Positions 14,541 to 26,880 of a stretch of DNA of 64,000 nt are shown in pieces. Positions within the stretch are counted from its first letter, which is position 1. Each line of letters begins with the position of its first letter. The DNA is from Atherix ibis (Eukaryota; Arthropoda; Insecta; Diptera; Athericidae): positions 45,599,393-45,663,392 of the forward strand of contig OY282609.1 of assembly GCA_958298945.1 (NCBI GenBank). The letters run 5' to 3'. The position numbers were made by a program, and so were the translations under genes. A model generated the notes under the pieces. That model did not search any database, had not been told where the DNA came from, and worked only from the letters and a program-made list of their open reading frames with translations.

Positions 14541-15650
14541 ATTTAAGAGGCATATGAAGTAGTATATTTAAGAGGAATATGAAGTAGTATATTTAAGAGG
14601 AATATGAAGTAGTATGTTTAAGAGGAATATGCAGTGGTATATTTAAGAGGAACATGAAGTAGTATATTTAAGAGGAATATGAAGTATTATATTTAAGAGG
14701 AATATGAAATAGTATATTTAAGAGGAATATTAAGTAATATATTTAAGAGGAATATTAAGTATTATATTTAAGACGGATTTGAAGTAGTATATTTAAGAGG
14801 AATATGAAGTAGTATATCTAAGAGGAATATGAAGTAGTATATTTAAGAGGAATATGAAGTAGTATATTTAAGAGGAATATGAAGTAGTATATTTAAGAGG
14901 AATATGAAGTAGTATATTTAATAGGAATATTAAGTATTATATTTAAGAAGAATATGTAGTAATATAATTAAGAGGAATATGAAGTAGTATATTTAGGATG
15001 AATTATAAGTATTATATTTAAGAGTAATATGAAGTGGTATATTTAAGAGGAATATGAAGTAATATATTTAAGAGGAATATTAAGTATTATATTTAAGATG
15101 AATATGAAGTAGTATATTTAAGAGGCATATGAAGTAGTATATTTAAGGGGAATATGAAGTAGTATATTTAAGAGGAATATTAAGTATTACATTTAAGATG
15201 TATATTAAGTATTATATTTAAGAGTAATATGAAGTAGAATATTTAAGAGGAATATGAAGTAGTATATTTAAGAGGAATATGAAGTAGTATATTTAAGAGG
15301 AATATGAAGTAGTATATGTAAGAGGAATATGCAGTAGTATATTTAAGAGGAATATTAGGTAGTATATTTAAGAGGAATATGCAGTAGTATATTTAAGAGG
15401 AATATGAAGTAGTATATATAAGAGTAATATGAAATTGTATATTTAAGAGGAATATGCAGTAGTATATTTAAGAGGAATATTAATTATTATATTTAAGAGG
15501 AATATTAAGTTTTATATTTAAGAGGAATATGAAGTAGTATATTTAAGAGGAATATGCAGTAGTATATTTAAGAGGAATATGAAGGAGTATATTTAAGAGG
15601 AATATGAAGTAGTATATTTAAGAGAAATATGAAGTAGTATATTTAAGAGG
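14541..15650 (+). repeat. Left-type satellite without palindrome
   Basis: Variant monomers only. It includes the GCAGTGG, AACATGAAG, GAAATAG, TTAAGTAA and GACGGATTT series (GACGG at 14772), matching 12.9-13.1 kb at offset 1,714. The cassette near 15480-15560 (TTAATTAT, TTAAGTTTTAT) again runs straight into a GCAGTAG monomer with no palindrome. A TACAT dyad lies at 15188. No unique sequence was seen. Confidence 0.8.
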
Positions 15651-16150
15651 AATATGAACTAGCATATTTAAGAGGAATGTGAAGTAGTATATTTAAGAGA
15701 AATATAAAGTAGTATATTTAAGAGGAATATGAAGTAGCATATTTAAGAGGCATATGAAGTAGTATAGTTAAGAGAATATGAAGTAGTATATTTAAGAGGA
15801 ATATGCAGTATTATATTTAAGAGAAATATGAGGTAGTATATTTAAGAGGAATATGCTGTAGTATATTTAAGAGGAATATGACTTATATATTTAAGAGAAA
15901 TATGAAGTAGTATATTTAATAGGAATATGCAGTAGTATATTTAAGAGGAATATGAAGTAATATATTTAAGAGGAATATTAAGTATTATATTTAAGATGAA
16001 TATGAAGTAGTATATTTAAGAGGCATATGAAGTATTATATTTAAGAGTAATATGAAGTAGTATATTTAAGAGAAATATTAAGTATTACATTTAAGATGTA
16101 TATTAAGTATTATATTTAAGAGTAATATGAAGTAGAATATTTAAGAGGAA
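15651..16150 (+). repeat. 1,132-bp-offset unit, copy 1
   Basis: Repeated at 16783-17282 with constant offset 1,132, checked at AATATGAACT 15651, TATAGTT 15763, the TACAT dyad 16086 and AGTAATATGA 16121. It shares the marker order of the 1,839-bp units (GAACTAGCAT, AATGTGAAG, AATATAAAG, TATAGTT, GCTGTAG, GACTTATATA), so all are relatives of one older block. Confidence 0.85.
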
Positions 16151-16299
16151 TATGAAGTAGTATATTTAAGAGGAATATGAAGAAGTATATTTAATAGGAA
16201 TATTAAGTATTATATTTAAGAGGAATATGAAGTAATATAATTAAGAGGAATATGAAGTAGTATATTTAGGATGAATTATAAGTATTATATTTAAGAGAA

Positions 16300-16710
16300 A
16301 TATGAAGTAGTATATTTAAGAGGAATATGCAGTAGTGTATTTAAGAGGAATATGAAGTAGTATATTTAAGAGGAATATATAGTAGTGTATTTAAGAGGAA
16401 TATGAAGTAGTATATGTAAGAGGAATATGCAGTAGTATATTAAGAGGAATATTAAGTAGTATATTTAAGAGGAATATGCAGTAGTATATTTAAGAGGAAT
16501 ATGAAGTAGTATATATAAGAGTAATATGAAGTTGTATATTTAAGAGGAATATTAATTATTATATTTAAGAGGAATATTAAGTTTTATATCTAAGAGGAAT
16601 ATGAAGTAGTATATTTAAGAGAAATATGAAGCAGTATATTTAAGAGGAATACGAAGTAGTACATTTAAAAGGAATAGGATGTAGTATTGCTCAATATATT
16701 TAAGAGGAAT
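16300..16710 (+). repeat. Transitional cassette, copy 1
   Basis: Holds AATATATAGTAGTG at 16374, TTAATTAT, TTAAGTTTTATATCTAAGAGG and then the CT-centre palindrome at 16685. It recurs at 17480-18100 (offset 1,182-1,183; one base is missing here at TATATTAAGAGG near 16438) and at 19010-19660. It is the first place, reading left to right, where the palindrome centre is CT. Confidence 0.83.
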
Positions 16711-16782
16711 ATGAAGTAGTATATGTAAGAGGAATATGCAGTAGTATATTTAAGAGGAATATTAAGTAGTATATTTAAGAGG

Positions 16783-17282
16783 AATATGAACTAGCATATT
16801 TAAGAGGAATGTGAAGTAGTATATTTAAGAGAAATATAAAGTAGTATATTTAAGAGGAATATGAAGTAGCATATTTAAGAGGAATATGAAGTAGTATAGT
16901 TAAGAGAATATGAAGTAGTATATTTAAGAGGAATATGCAGTATTATATTTAAGAGAAATATGAGGTAGTATATTTAAGAGGAATATGCTGTAGTATATTT
17001 AAGAGGAATATGACTTATATATTTAAGAGAAATATGAATTAGTATATTTAAGAGGAATATGCAGTAGTATATTTAAGAGGAATATGAAGTAATATATTTA
17101 AGAGGAATATTAAGTATTATATTTAAGATGAATATGAAGTAGTATATTTAAGAGGCATATGAAGTAGTATATTTAAGGGGAATATGAAGTAGTATATTTA
17201 AGAGTAATATTAAGTATTACATTTAAGATGTATATTAAGTATTATATTTAAGAGTAATATGAAGTAGAATATTTAAGAGGAA
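16783..17282 (+). repeat. 1,132-bp-offset unit, copy 2
   Basis: Second copy of 15651-16150. TATAGTT is at 16895 and the TACAT dyad at 17218, the last of its kind in the window. Just downstream, at about 17281-17360, the array switches to the GAAATAG, TTAAGTAA, GACGGATTT series, so a junction between two higher-order types lies near 17.28 kb. Confidence 0.85.
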
Positions 17283-17479
17283 TATGAAATAGTATATTTA
17301 AGAGAAATATTAAGTAATATATTTAAGAGGAATATTAAGTATTATATTTAAGACGGATTTGAAGTAGTATATTTAAGAGGAATATGAAGTAGTATATTTA
17401 AGAGGAATATGAAGTAGTATATTTAAGAGGAATATGAAGTAGTATATTTAAGAGGAATATGAAGTAGTATATTTAAGAG

Positions 17480-18100
17480 AAATATGAAGTAGTATATTTA
17501 AGAGGAATATGCAGTAGTGTATTTAAGAGGAATATGAAGTAGTATATTTAAGAGGAATATATAGTAGTGTATTTAAGAGGAATATGAAGTAGTATATGTA
17601 AGAGGAATATGCAGTAGTATATTTAAGAGGAATATTAAGTAGTATATTTAAGAGGAATATGCAGTAGTATATTTAAGAGGAATATGAAGTAGTATATATA
17701 AGAGTAATATGAAGTTGTATATTTAAGAGGAATATTAATTATTATATTTAAGAGGAATATTAAGTTTTATATCTAAGAGGAATATGAAGTAGTATATTTA
17801 AGAGAAATATGAAGCAGTATATTTAAGAGGAATACGAAGTAGTATATTTAAAAGGAATAGGATGTAGTATTGCTCAATATATTTAAGAGGAATATGCAGT
17901 AGTATATTTAAGAGGAATATGAAGTAGTATATTTAAGAGAAATATGCAGTAGTATATTTAAGAGAATTATGAAGTAGAATATTTAAGAGGAATATGAAGT
18001 AGTATATTTAAGAGAAATATGAAGTATAATATTTAAGAGGAATATGAAGTAGTATATGTAAGAGGAATATGCAGTAGTATATTTAAGAGGAATATTAAGT
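17480..18100 (+). repeat. Transitional cassette, copy 2
   Basis: Matches 19010-19660 at offset 1,535, checked at AATATATAG 17556, the palindrome 17868 and GAGAATTATG 17961. It carries TTAAGTTTTATATC and GGAATAGGATGTAG on the left of the palindrome. Its right part (GAATTATGAAGTAGAATATTT) is missing from the 16.3 kb copy. Confidence 0.85.
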
Positions 18101-19009
18101 AGTATATTTAAGAGGAATATGCAGTAGTATATTTAAGAGTAATATGAAGTAGAATATTTAAGAGGAATATGAGGTAGTATATTTAAGAGGAATATGAAGT
18201 AGTATATTTAAGAGGAATATGAAGTAGTATATTTAAGAGGAATATGAAGTAGTATATTTAATAGGAATATGAAGTATTTTATTTAAGAGGAATATAAAGT
18301 CATATATTTAAGAGGAATATGAAGTAGTATATTTAGGATGAATATGAAGTATTATATTTAAGAGTAATATGAAGTGGTATATTTAAGAGGAATATGAAAT
18401 AGTGTATTTAAGAGGAATATAAAGTAGTATATTTAAAAGGAATATGAAGTTGTATATTTAAGAGGAATATGAAGTAGTATATTTAAGAGAAATATGAAGT
18501 AGTATATTTAAGAGGCATATGAAGTAGTATATTTAAGAGGAATATGCAGTAGTATATTTGAGAGGAATATGAAGTAATATATGTAAGAGGAATATGCAGT
18601 AGTATATTTAAGAGGAATATGAAGTAGTATATTTAAGAGGAATATGAAGTAATATATTTAAGAGGAATGTGCAGTGGTATATTTAAGAGGAACATGAAGT
18701 AGTATATTTAAGAGGAATATGAAGTAGTATATTTAAGAGGAATATGCAGTAGTATATTTAAGAGGAATATGAAGTAGTATATTTAAGAGGAATATGAAGT
18801 ATTATATTTAAGAGGAATATGAAATAGTATATTTAAGAGGAATATTAAGTAATATATTTAAGAGGAATATTAAGTATTATATTTAAGACGGATTTGAAGT
18901 AGTATATTTAAGAGGAATATGAAGTAGTATATTTAAGAGGAATATGAAGTAGTATATTTAAGAGGATTATGAAGTAGTATATTTAAGAGGAATATGAAGT
19001 AGTATATTT

Positions 19010-19660
19010 AAGAGAAATATGAAGTAGTATATTTAAGAGGACTATGCAGTAGTGTATTTAAGAGGAATATGAAGCAGTATATTTAAGAGGAATATATAGT
19101 AGTGTATTTAAGAGGAATATGAAGTAGTATATGTAAGAGGAATATGCAGTAGTATATTTAAGAGGAATATTAAGTAGTATATTTAAGAGGAATATGCAGT
19201 AGTATATTTAAGAGGAATATGAAGTAGTATATATAAGAGTAGTATGAAGTTGTATATTTAAGAGGAATATTAATTATTATATTTAAGAGGAATATTAAGT
19301 TTTATATCTAAGAGGAATATGAAGTAGTATATTTAAGAGAAATATGAAGTAGTATATTTAAGAGGAATACGAAGTGGTATATTTAAAAGGAATAGGATGT
19401 AGTATTGCTCAATATATTTAAGAGGAATATGCAGTAGTATATTTAAGAGGAATATGAAGTAGTATATTTAAGAGGAATAGGCAGTAGTATATTTAAGAGA
19501 ATTATGAAGTAGAATATTTAAGAGGAATATGAAGTAGTATACTTAAGAGAAATATGAAGTATAATATTTAAGAGGAATATGAAGTAGTATATGTAAGAGG
19601 AATATGCAGTAGTATATTTAAGAGGAATATTAAGTAGTATATTTAAGAGGAATATTAAGT
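19010..19660 (+). repeat. Transitional cassette, copy 3
   Basis: Third copy, with AATATATAGT at 19091 and the palindrome at 19403. It differs from copy 2 by a few bases, for example GAGTAGTATG against GAGTAATATG near 19228 and GAATAGGCAG near 19488. Flanked on the right by a ~250-bp series (GAAGTATTTTATT, AATATAAAGTCAT, GGATGAATATGAAGTATT) that appears at about 18.27, 19.68 and 19.97 kb. Confidence 0.82.
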
Positions 19661-22600
19661 AGTTTATTTAATAGGAATATGAAGTATTTTATTTAAGAGG
19701 AATATAAAGTCATATATTTAAGAGGAATATGAAGTAGTATATTTAGGATGAATATGAAGTATTATATTTAAGAGTAATATGAAGTGGTATATTTAAGAGA
19801 AATATGAAATAGTGTATTTACGAGGAATATAAAGTAGAATATTTAAGAGGAATATGAGGTAGTATATTTACGAGGAATATGAAGTAGTATATTTAAGAGG
19901 AATATGAAGTAGTATATTTAAGAGGAATATTAAGTAGTATATTTAATAGGAATATGAAGTATTTTATTTAAGAGGAATATAAAGTCATATATTTAAGAGG
20001 AATATGAAGTAGTATATTTAGGATGAATATGAAGTATTATATTTAAGAGTAATATGAAGTGGTATATTTAAGAGGAATATGAAATAGTGTGTTTAAGAGG
20101 AATATAAAGTAGTATATTTAAGAGGAATATGAAGTTGTATATTTAAGAGGAATATGAAGTAGTATATTTAAGAGAAATATGAAGTTGTATATTTAAGAGG
20201 AATATGAAGTAGTGTATTTAAGAGGAATATGAGGTAGTATATTTAAGAGGAATATGCAGTAGTATAATTAAGAGGAATATGAAGTAGTATATTTAAGAGA
20301 AATATGAAGTAGTATATTTAAGAGGAATATGAAGTTGTATATTTAAGAGGCATATGAAGTAGTAATTTAAGAGGAATATGCAGTAGTATATTTAAGAGGA
20401 ATATGAAGTAGTATATGTAAGAGGAATATGCAGTAGTATATTTAAGAGGAATATTAAGTAGTATATTTAAGAGGAATATAAAGTAGTATATTTAAGAGGA
20501 ATATGAAGTAGTATATATAAGAGTAATATGAAGTTGTATATTTAAGAGGAATATGCAGTAGTATATTTAAGAGGAATATTAATTATTATATTTAAGAGTA
20601 ATATTTGTATTATATTTAAGAGGAATATGAAGTAGTATATTTAAGAGAAATATGAAGTAGTATTGCTCAATATATTTAAGAGGAATATGCAGTAGTATAT
20701 TTAAGAGGAATATGAAGTAGTATATTTAAAAGGAATATGCAGTAGTATATTTAAGAGGAATATGAAGTAGAATATTTAAGAGGAATATGAAGTAGTATAT
20801 TTAAGAGAAATATGAAGTAGTATATTTAAGAGGAATATGAAGTAGTATATTTAAGAGGAATATGAATTAGTATATTTAAGAAGAATAAATAAGTAGTATA
20901 TTTAAGTGGAATATTAAGTATTATATTTAAGAGCAATATTAATTATTATATTTAAGAGGAATATTAAGTATTATATTTAAGAGGAATATGAAGTAATATA
21001 TTTAAGAGAAATATGAAGTAGTATATTTAAGAGGAATATGAAGTAGTATATTTAAGAGGAATATGAAGTAGTATATTTAGGAGGAATATGAAGTAGTATA
21101 TTTAAGAGAAATATGAAGTAGTATTTTTAAGAGGAATATGCAGTATTATATTTAAGAGGAATATGAAGTAGAATATTTAAGAGGAATATGAAGTAGTATA
21201 TTTAAGAGGAATATGCAGTAGTATATTTAAGAGGAATATGAAGTAGTATATTTAAGATGCATATGCAGTAGTATATTGAAGAGGAATATGAAGTAGTTTA
21301 TTTAAGAGGAATATGAAGAAGTATATTTAAGAGGAATATGCAGTAGTATATTTAAGAGGAATATGAAGTAGTATATGTAAGAGGAATATGCAGTGGAATA
21401 TTTAAGAGGAATATTAAGTAGTATATTTAATAGGAATATTAAGTATTATATTTAAGAGGAATATGAAGTAGTATATTTAAGAGGAATATGAAGTAGTATA
21501 TTTAAGAGGAATATGAAGTAGTGTATTTAAGAGGAATATGAAGTAGTATATTTAAGAGAAATATGCAGTGGTATATTTAAGAGGAACATGAAGTAGTATA
21601 TTTAAGAGGAATATGAAGTAGTATATTTAAGAGGAATATGCAGTAGTATATTTAAGAGGTATATGAAGTAGTATATTTAAGAGGAATTTGAAGTAGTATA
21701 TTTAAGAGGAATATGAAGTAGTATATTTAAGAGGAATATGAATTAGTATATTTAAGAGGAATATGAAATAGTATATTTAAGAGGAATATTAAGTAGTATA
21801 TTTAAGAGGAATATTAAGTATTATATTTAAGACGGATATGAAGTAGTATATTTAAGAGGAATATGAAGTAGTATATTTAAGAGGAATATGAAGTAGTATA
21901 TTTAAGAAGAATATGAAGTAGTATATTTAAGAGGAATATGAAGTAGTATATTTAAGAGAAATATGAAGTAGTATATTTAAGAGGAATATGCAGTAGTATA
22001 TTTAAGAGGAATATGAAGTAGTATATTTAAGAGGAATATGCAGTAGTATATTTAAGAGGAATATGAAGTAGTATATTTAAGAGAAATATGAAGTAGTATA
22101 TTTAAGAGTAATATGAAGTAGTATATTTAAGAGGCATATGAAGTAGTATATTTAAGAGGAATATGCAGTTGTATATTTAAGAGGAATATGAAGTAGTATA
22201 TTTAAGAGGATTAAATAAGTAGTATATTTAAGAGGAATATTAAGTATTATATTTAAGAGGAATATGAAGTAGTATATTTAAGAGGAATATGAAGTAGTAT
22301 ATTTAAGAGGAATATGAAGTAGTATATTTAGGAGGAATATGAAGTAGTATATTTAAGAGAAATATGAAGTAGTATTTTTAAGAGGCATTTGAAGTAGTAT
22401 ATTTAAGAGGAATATGCAGTAGTATATTTAAGAGGAATATGCCGGAGTATATTTAAGAGGAATATGAAGTAGTATATATAAGAGGAATATAAAGTGGTAT
22501 ATTTAAGAGGAATATGCAGTGGTATATTTAAGAGGAATATGAAGTAGTATATTTAAGAGGAATATGAAGTAGTATATTTAAGAGGAAAATGCAGTAGTAT

Positions 22601-25599
22601 ATTTAAGAGGAATATTAAGTAGTATATTTAAGAGGAATATGAAGTAGTATATTTAAGAGGAATATGATGTAGTATATTTAAGAGGAATATGAAGTAGTAT
22701 ATTTAAGAGGAATATGAAGTAGTATATTTAAGAGGAATATGAAAAAGTATATTTAAGAGGAATATTAAGTAGTATATTTAGGAGGAATATTAAGTATTAT
22801 ATTTAAGACGGATATGAAGTAGTATATTTAAGAGGAATATGAAGTAGTATATTTAAGAGGAATATGAAGTAGTATATTTAAGAGGAATATGAAGTAGTAT
22901 ATTTAAGAGGAATATGAAGTAGTATATTTAAGAAAAATATGAAGTAGTATATTTAAGAGGAATATGCAGTAGTATATTTAAGAGGAATATGAAGTAGTAT
23001 ATGTAAGAGGAATATGCAGTAGTATATTTAAGAGGAATATGCAGTAGTATATTTAAGAGGAATATGCAGTAGTATATTTAAGAAGAATATGAAGTAGTAT
23101 ATTTAAGAGGAATATGAAGTTGTATATTTAAGAGGAATATGCAGTAGTATATTTAAGAGGAATATTAAGTATTATATTTAAGAGGAATATGAAGTAGTAT
23201 ATGTAAGAGGAATATGCAGTAGTATATTTAAGATGCATATGAAGTAGTATATGTAAGAGGAATATGCAGTAGAATATTTAAGAGGAATTTGCAGTAGTAT
23301 ATTTAAGAGGAATATGCAGTAGTATATTTAAGAGGAATATGAAGTAGTATATTTAAGAGGAATATGAAGTGGTATATTTAGGAGGAAAATGAAGTAGTAT
23401 ATTTAAGAGGAATATGAAGTAGTATATTTAAGAGGAATATTAAGTAATATATTTAATAGGAATATTAAGTATAATATTTAAGAGGAATATGAAGTAGTAT
23501 ATTTAAGAGGAATATGAAGTTGTATATTTAAGAGTAATATGAAGTAGTATATGTAAGAGGAATATGCAGTAGAATATTTAAGAGGAATTTGCAGTAGTAT
23601 ATTTAAGAGGAATATGCAGTAGTATATTTAAGAGGAATATGAAGTAGTATATTTAAGAGGAATATGCAGTAGTATATTTAAGAGGAATATGAAGTAGTAT
23701 ATTTAAGAAGAATATGAAGTAGTATATATTAGAGGAATATGAAGTAGTATATTTAAGTATAATATGAAGTAGTATATTTAAGAGGAATATGAAATAGTAT
23801 ATTAAAGAGGAATATTAAGTAGTATATTTAAGAGGAATATTAAGTATTATATTTAAGAGGAATATGAAGTAGTATATTTAAGAGGAATATGAAGTAGTAT
23901 ATTTAAGAGGAATATAAAGTAGTATATTTAAGAGAAATATGAAGTAGTATATTTAAGAGGAATATGAAGTAGTATATTTAAGAGGCATATGAAGTAGTAT
24001 TTTTAAGAGAAATATGCAGTAGTATATTTAAGAGGAATATGAAGTAGTATATGTAAGAGGAATATGCAGTAGTATATTTAAGAGGAATATGCAGTAGTAT
24101 ATTTAAGAGGAATATGCAGTAGTATATTTAAGAGGAATATGAAGTAATATATATAAGAGGAATATGCAGTAGTATATTTAAGAGGAATATGAAGTAATAT
24201 ATATAAGAGGAATATGAAGTTGTATATTTAAGAGGAATATGCAGTATTATATTTAAGAGGAATATGAAGTAGTATATTTAAGAGAAATATGAAGTAGTAT
24301 ATTTAAGAGGAATATGAAGTAGTATATTTAAGAGGAATAAGAAGTAGTATTGCTCAATATATTTAAGAGGAATATGCAGTAGTATATTTAAGAGGAATAT
24401 AAAGTAGTATATTTAAGAAGAATATGCAGTAGTATATTTAAGAGGAATATGAAGTAGTATATTTAAGAGGAATATGAAGTAGTATATTAAAGAGGAATAT
24501 TAAGTAGTATATTTAAGAAGAATATTAAGTATTATATTTAAGACGGATATGAAGTAGTATATTTTAGAGGAATAATAAATAGTATATTTAAGAGGAATAT
24601 GAAGTAGTGTATTTAAGAGGAATATGAAGTAGTATATTTAAGAGGAATATGAAGTAGTATATTTAAGAGAAATATGAAGTAGTATATTTAAGAGGAATAT
24701 GCAGTAGTATATTTAAGAGGAATATGAAGTAGTATATTTAAGAGGAATATGCAGTAGTATATTTAAAAGGAATATGAAGTAGTATATTTAAGAGAAATAT
24801 GAAGTAGTATATTTAAGAGGAATATGATGTAGTATATTTAAGAGGCATATGAAGAAGGATATATAAGAGGAATATGCAGTAGTATATTTAAGAGGAATAT
24901 GAAGTAGTATATGTAAGAGGAATATGCAGTAGTATATTTAAGAGGAATATGCAGTAGTATATTTAAGAGGAATATACAGTAGTATATTTAAGAGGAATAT
25001 GAAGTAGTATATATAAGAGGAATATGAAGTTGTATATTTAAGAGGAATATGCAGTAGTATATTTAAGAGGAATATTAATTATTATATTTAAGAGGAATAT
25101 AAAGTATTATATTTAAGAGGAATATGAAGTAGTATATTTAAGAGGAATAAGAAGTAATATTGCTCAATATATTTAAGAGAAATATGAAGTAGTATATTAA
25201 AGAGGAATATACGGTAGTATATTGAAGAGGAATATGAAGTAGTATATTTAAGAGGAATATGCAGTAGTATATTTAAGAGGAATATGAAGTAGTATATTTA
25301 AGAGAAATATGCAGTAGTATATTTAAGAGGAATATGAAGTAGTATATGTAAGAGGAATATGCAGTAGTATATTTAAGAGGAATATGCAGTAGTATATTTA
25401 AGAGGAATATGCAGTAGTATATTTAAGAGGAATATGAAGTAGTATATATAAGAGGAATATGAAGTTGTATATTTAAAAGGAATATGCAGTAGTATATTTA
25501 AGAGGAATATTAATTATTATATTTAAGAGGAATATTAAGTATTATATTTAAGAGGAATATGAAGTAGTATATTTAAGAGAAATATGAAGTAGTATATTT
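19661..25599 (+). repeat. Middle satellite, loosely organised
   Basis: Variant monomers with palindromes at 20661, 24348 and 25158 and CpG-bearing GACGGATATG monomers near 21831, 22807 and 24541. The cassette seen throughout the right half (TATATGTAAGAGG-GCAG, three GCAGTAG monomers, TATATAAGAGG, GAAGTTG, GCAGTAG, TTAATTAT, TTAAGTATTAT, palindrome) first takes its mature form at 24.9-25.2 kb. A truncated monomer, AGTAATTTAAGAGG, lies at about 20362. I found no long exact-offset duplication here and no unique sequence. Confidence 0.8.
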
Positions 25600-26880
25600 A
25601 AGAGGAATATGAAGTAGTATATTTAAGAGGAATATGAAGTAGTATATTTAAGAGGAATAAATAAGAAGTATATTTAAGAGGAATATTAAGTATTATATTT
25701 AAGAGGAATATGAAGTAGTATATTTGAGAAGAATATGCAGATGTATATTTAAGAGGAATATGAAGTTGTATATTTAAGATGCATATGCAGTTGTATATTG
25801 AAGAGGAATATGAAGTAGTATATTGAAGAGGCATATGAAGTAGTATATTTAAGAGGAATATGCAGTAGTATATTTAAGAGGAATATGAAGTAATATAAGT
25901 AAGAGGAATATGCACTAGTATATTTAAGAGGAATATGCTGTAGTATATTTAAGAGGAATATGCAGTAGTATATTTAAGAGGAAAATGAAGTAGTATATTT
26001 AAGAGGAATATGAAGTGGTATATTTAAAAGGAATATGCAGTGGTATATTTAAGAGGAATATGAAGTAGTATATTTAAGAGGAATATGAGGTAGTATATTT
26101 AAGAGGAATATGCAGTAGTATGTTTAAGAGGAATATGAAGTAGTATATTTAAGAGGAATATGAAGTAGTATATTTAAGAGGAATATGAAGTAGTATATTT
26201 AAGAGGAATATGAAGTAGTATATTTAAGAGGAATATGAAATAGGATATTTAAGAGGAATATTAAGTAGTATATTTAAGAGGAATATTAAGTATTATATTT
26301 AAGACGGATATGAAGTAGTATATTTAAGAGGAATATGAAGTATTATATTTAAGAGGAATATGAAGGAGTATTTTTAAGAGGAATATGAAGTAGTATATTT
26401 AAGAGGAATATGAAGTAGTATATTTAAGAAAAATATGAAGTAGTATATTTAAGAGGAATATGCAGTAGTATATTTAAGAGGAATATGAAGTAGTATATGT
26501 AAGAGGAATATGCAGTAGTATATTTAAGAGCAATATGCAGTAGTATATTTAAGAGGAATATGCAGTAGTATAAGAGGCATATGAAGTAGTATATTTAAGA
26601 GGAATTTGCAGTAGTATATTTAAGAGGAATATGCAGTAGTATATTTAAGAGGAATATGAAGGAGTATATTTAAGAGGAATATGAAGTAGTATATTTAAGA
26701 GGAATATGAAGTAGTATATTTAAGAAAAATATGAAGTAGTATATTTAAGAGGAATATGCAGTAGTATATTTAAGAGGAATATGAAGTAGTATATGTAAGA
26801 GGAATAAGCAGTAGTATATTTAAGAGCAATATGCAGTAGTATATTTAAGAAAAATATGCAGTAGTATAAGAGGCATATGA
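25600..26880 (+). repeat. 3,067-bp-offset unit, copy 1
   Basis: Matches 28690-29947: offset 3,093 at AATAAATAAG 25656 and GCAGATG 25737, then 3,068 at TGCACTAG 25911 and 3,067 at AAGACGG 26301 and the two 21-bp short monomers at 26564 and 26860. It also matches 42670-43890 at offset 17,067 and then 17,017. Length fits 123x25 with two -4, one +1 and one -1 variant. A short minus-strand open frame overlaps its start; see rejected items. Confidence 0.87.

Larger units (their letters stand above)
2457..17232 (+). repeat. Left-only dyad family TACAT-TTAAG-ATGTA
   Basis: A 15-bp dyad with 5-bp perfect arms spans the junction of a TTAAGTATTAC monomer and a TTTAAGATGTATATT monomer. It starts at 2457, 5385, 6343, 6718, 7826, 9383, 9583, 11016, 12124, 13963, 15188, 16086 and 17218. 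I saw none after 17.2 kb. It usually follows a GGCATATG monomer and a TTTAAGGGGAATATG monomer. A related but arm-broken version (TTACATTTAAGATTAATATT) lies near 3331. It marks the left subfamily of the array. Confidence 0.85.
16685..25169 (+). repeat. Middle family of 12-bp palindrome sites, CT centre
   Basis: Sites of TATTG-CT-CAATA start at 16685, 17868, 19403, 20661, 24348 and 25158. The first three are preceded by GGAATAGGATGTAG rather than AATAAGAAGTAG and still sit downstream of a TTAAGTTTTAT monomer, a left-type neighbour. They therefore combine a right-type palindrome with a left-type context. From 24348 on the preceding monomer is AATAAGAAGTAG (AATAAGAAGTAA at 25158). No site occurs between 25169 and 38028. 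Confidence 0.85.

Noticed and set aside
25598..25834. Minus-strand open frame of 78 codons
   Set aside because: Same cause: variant monomers remove the one TAA stop per 75 bp. Related blocks near 28.7, 42.7 and 61.4 kb do not keep it open.
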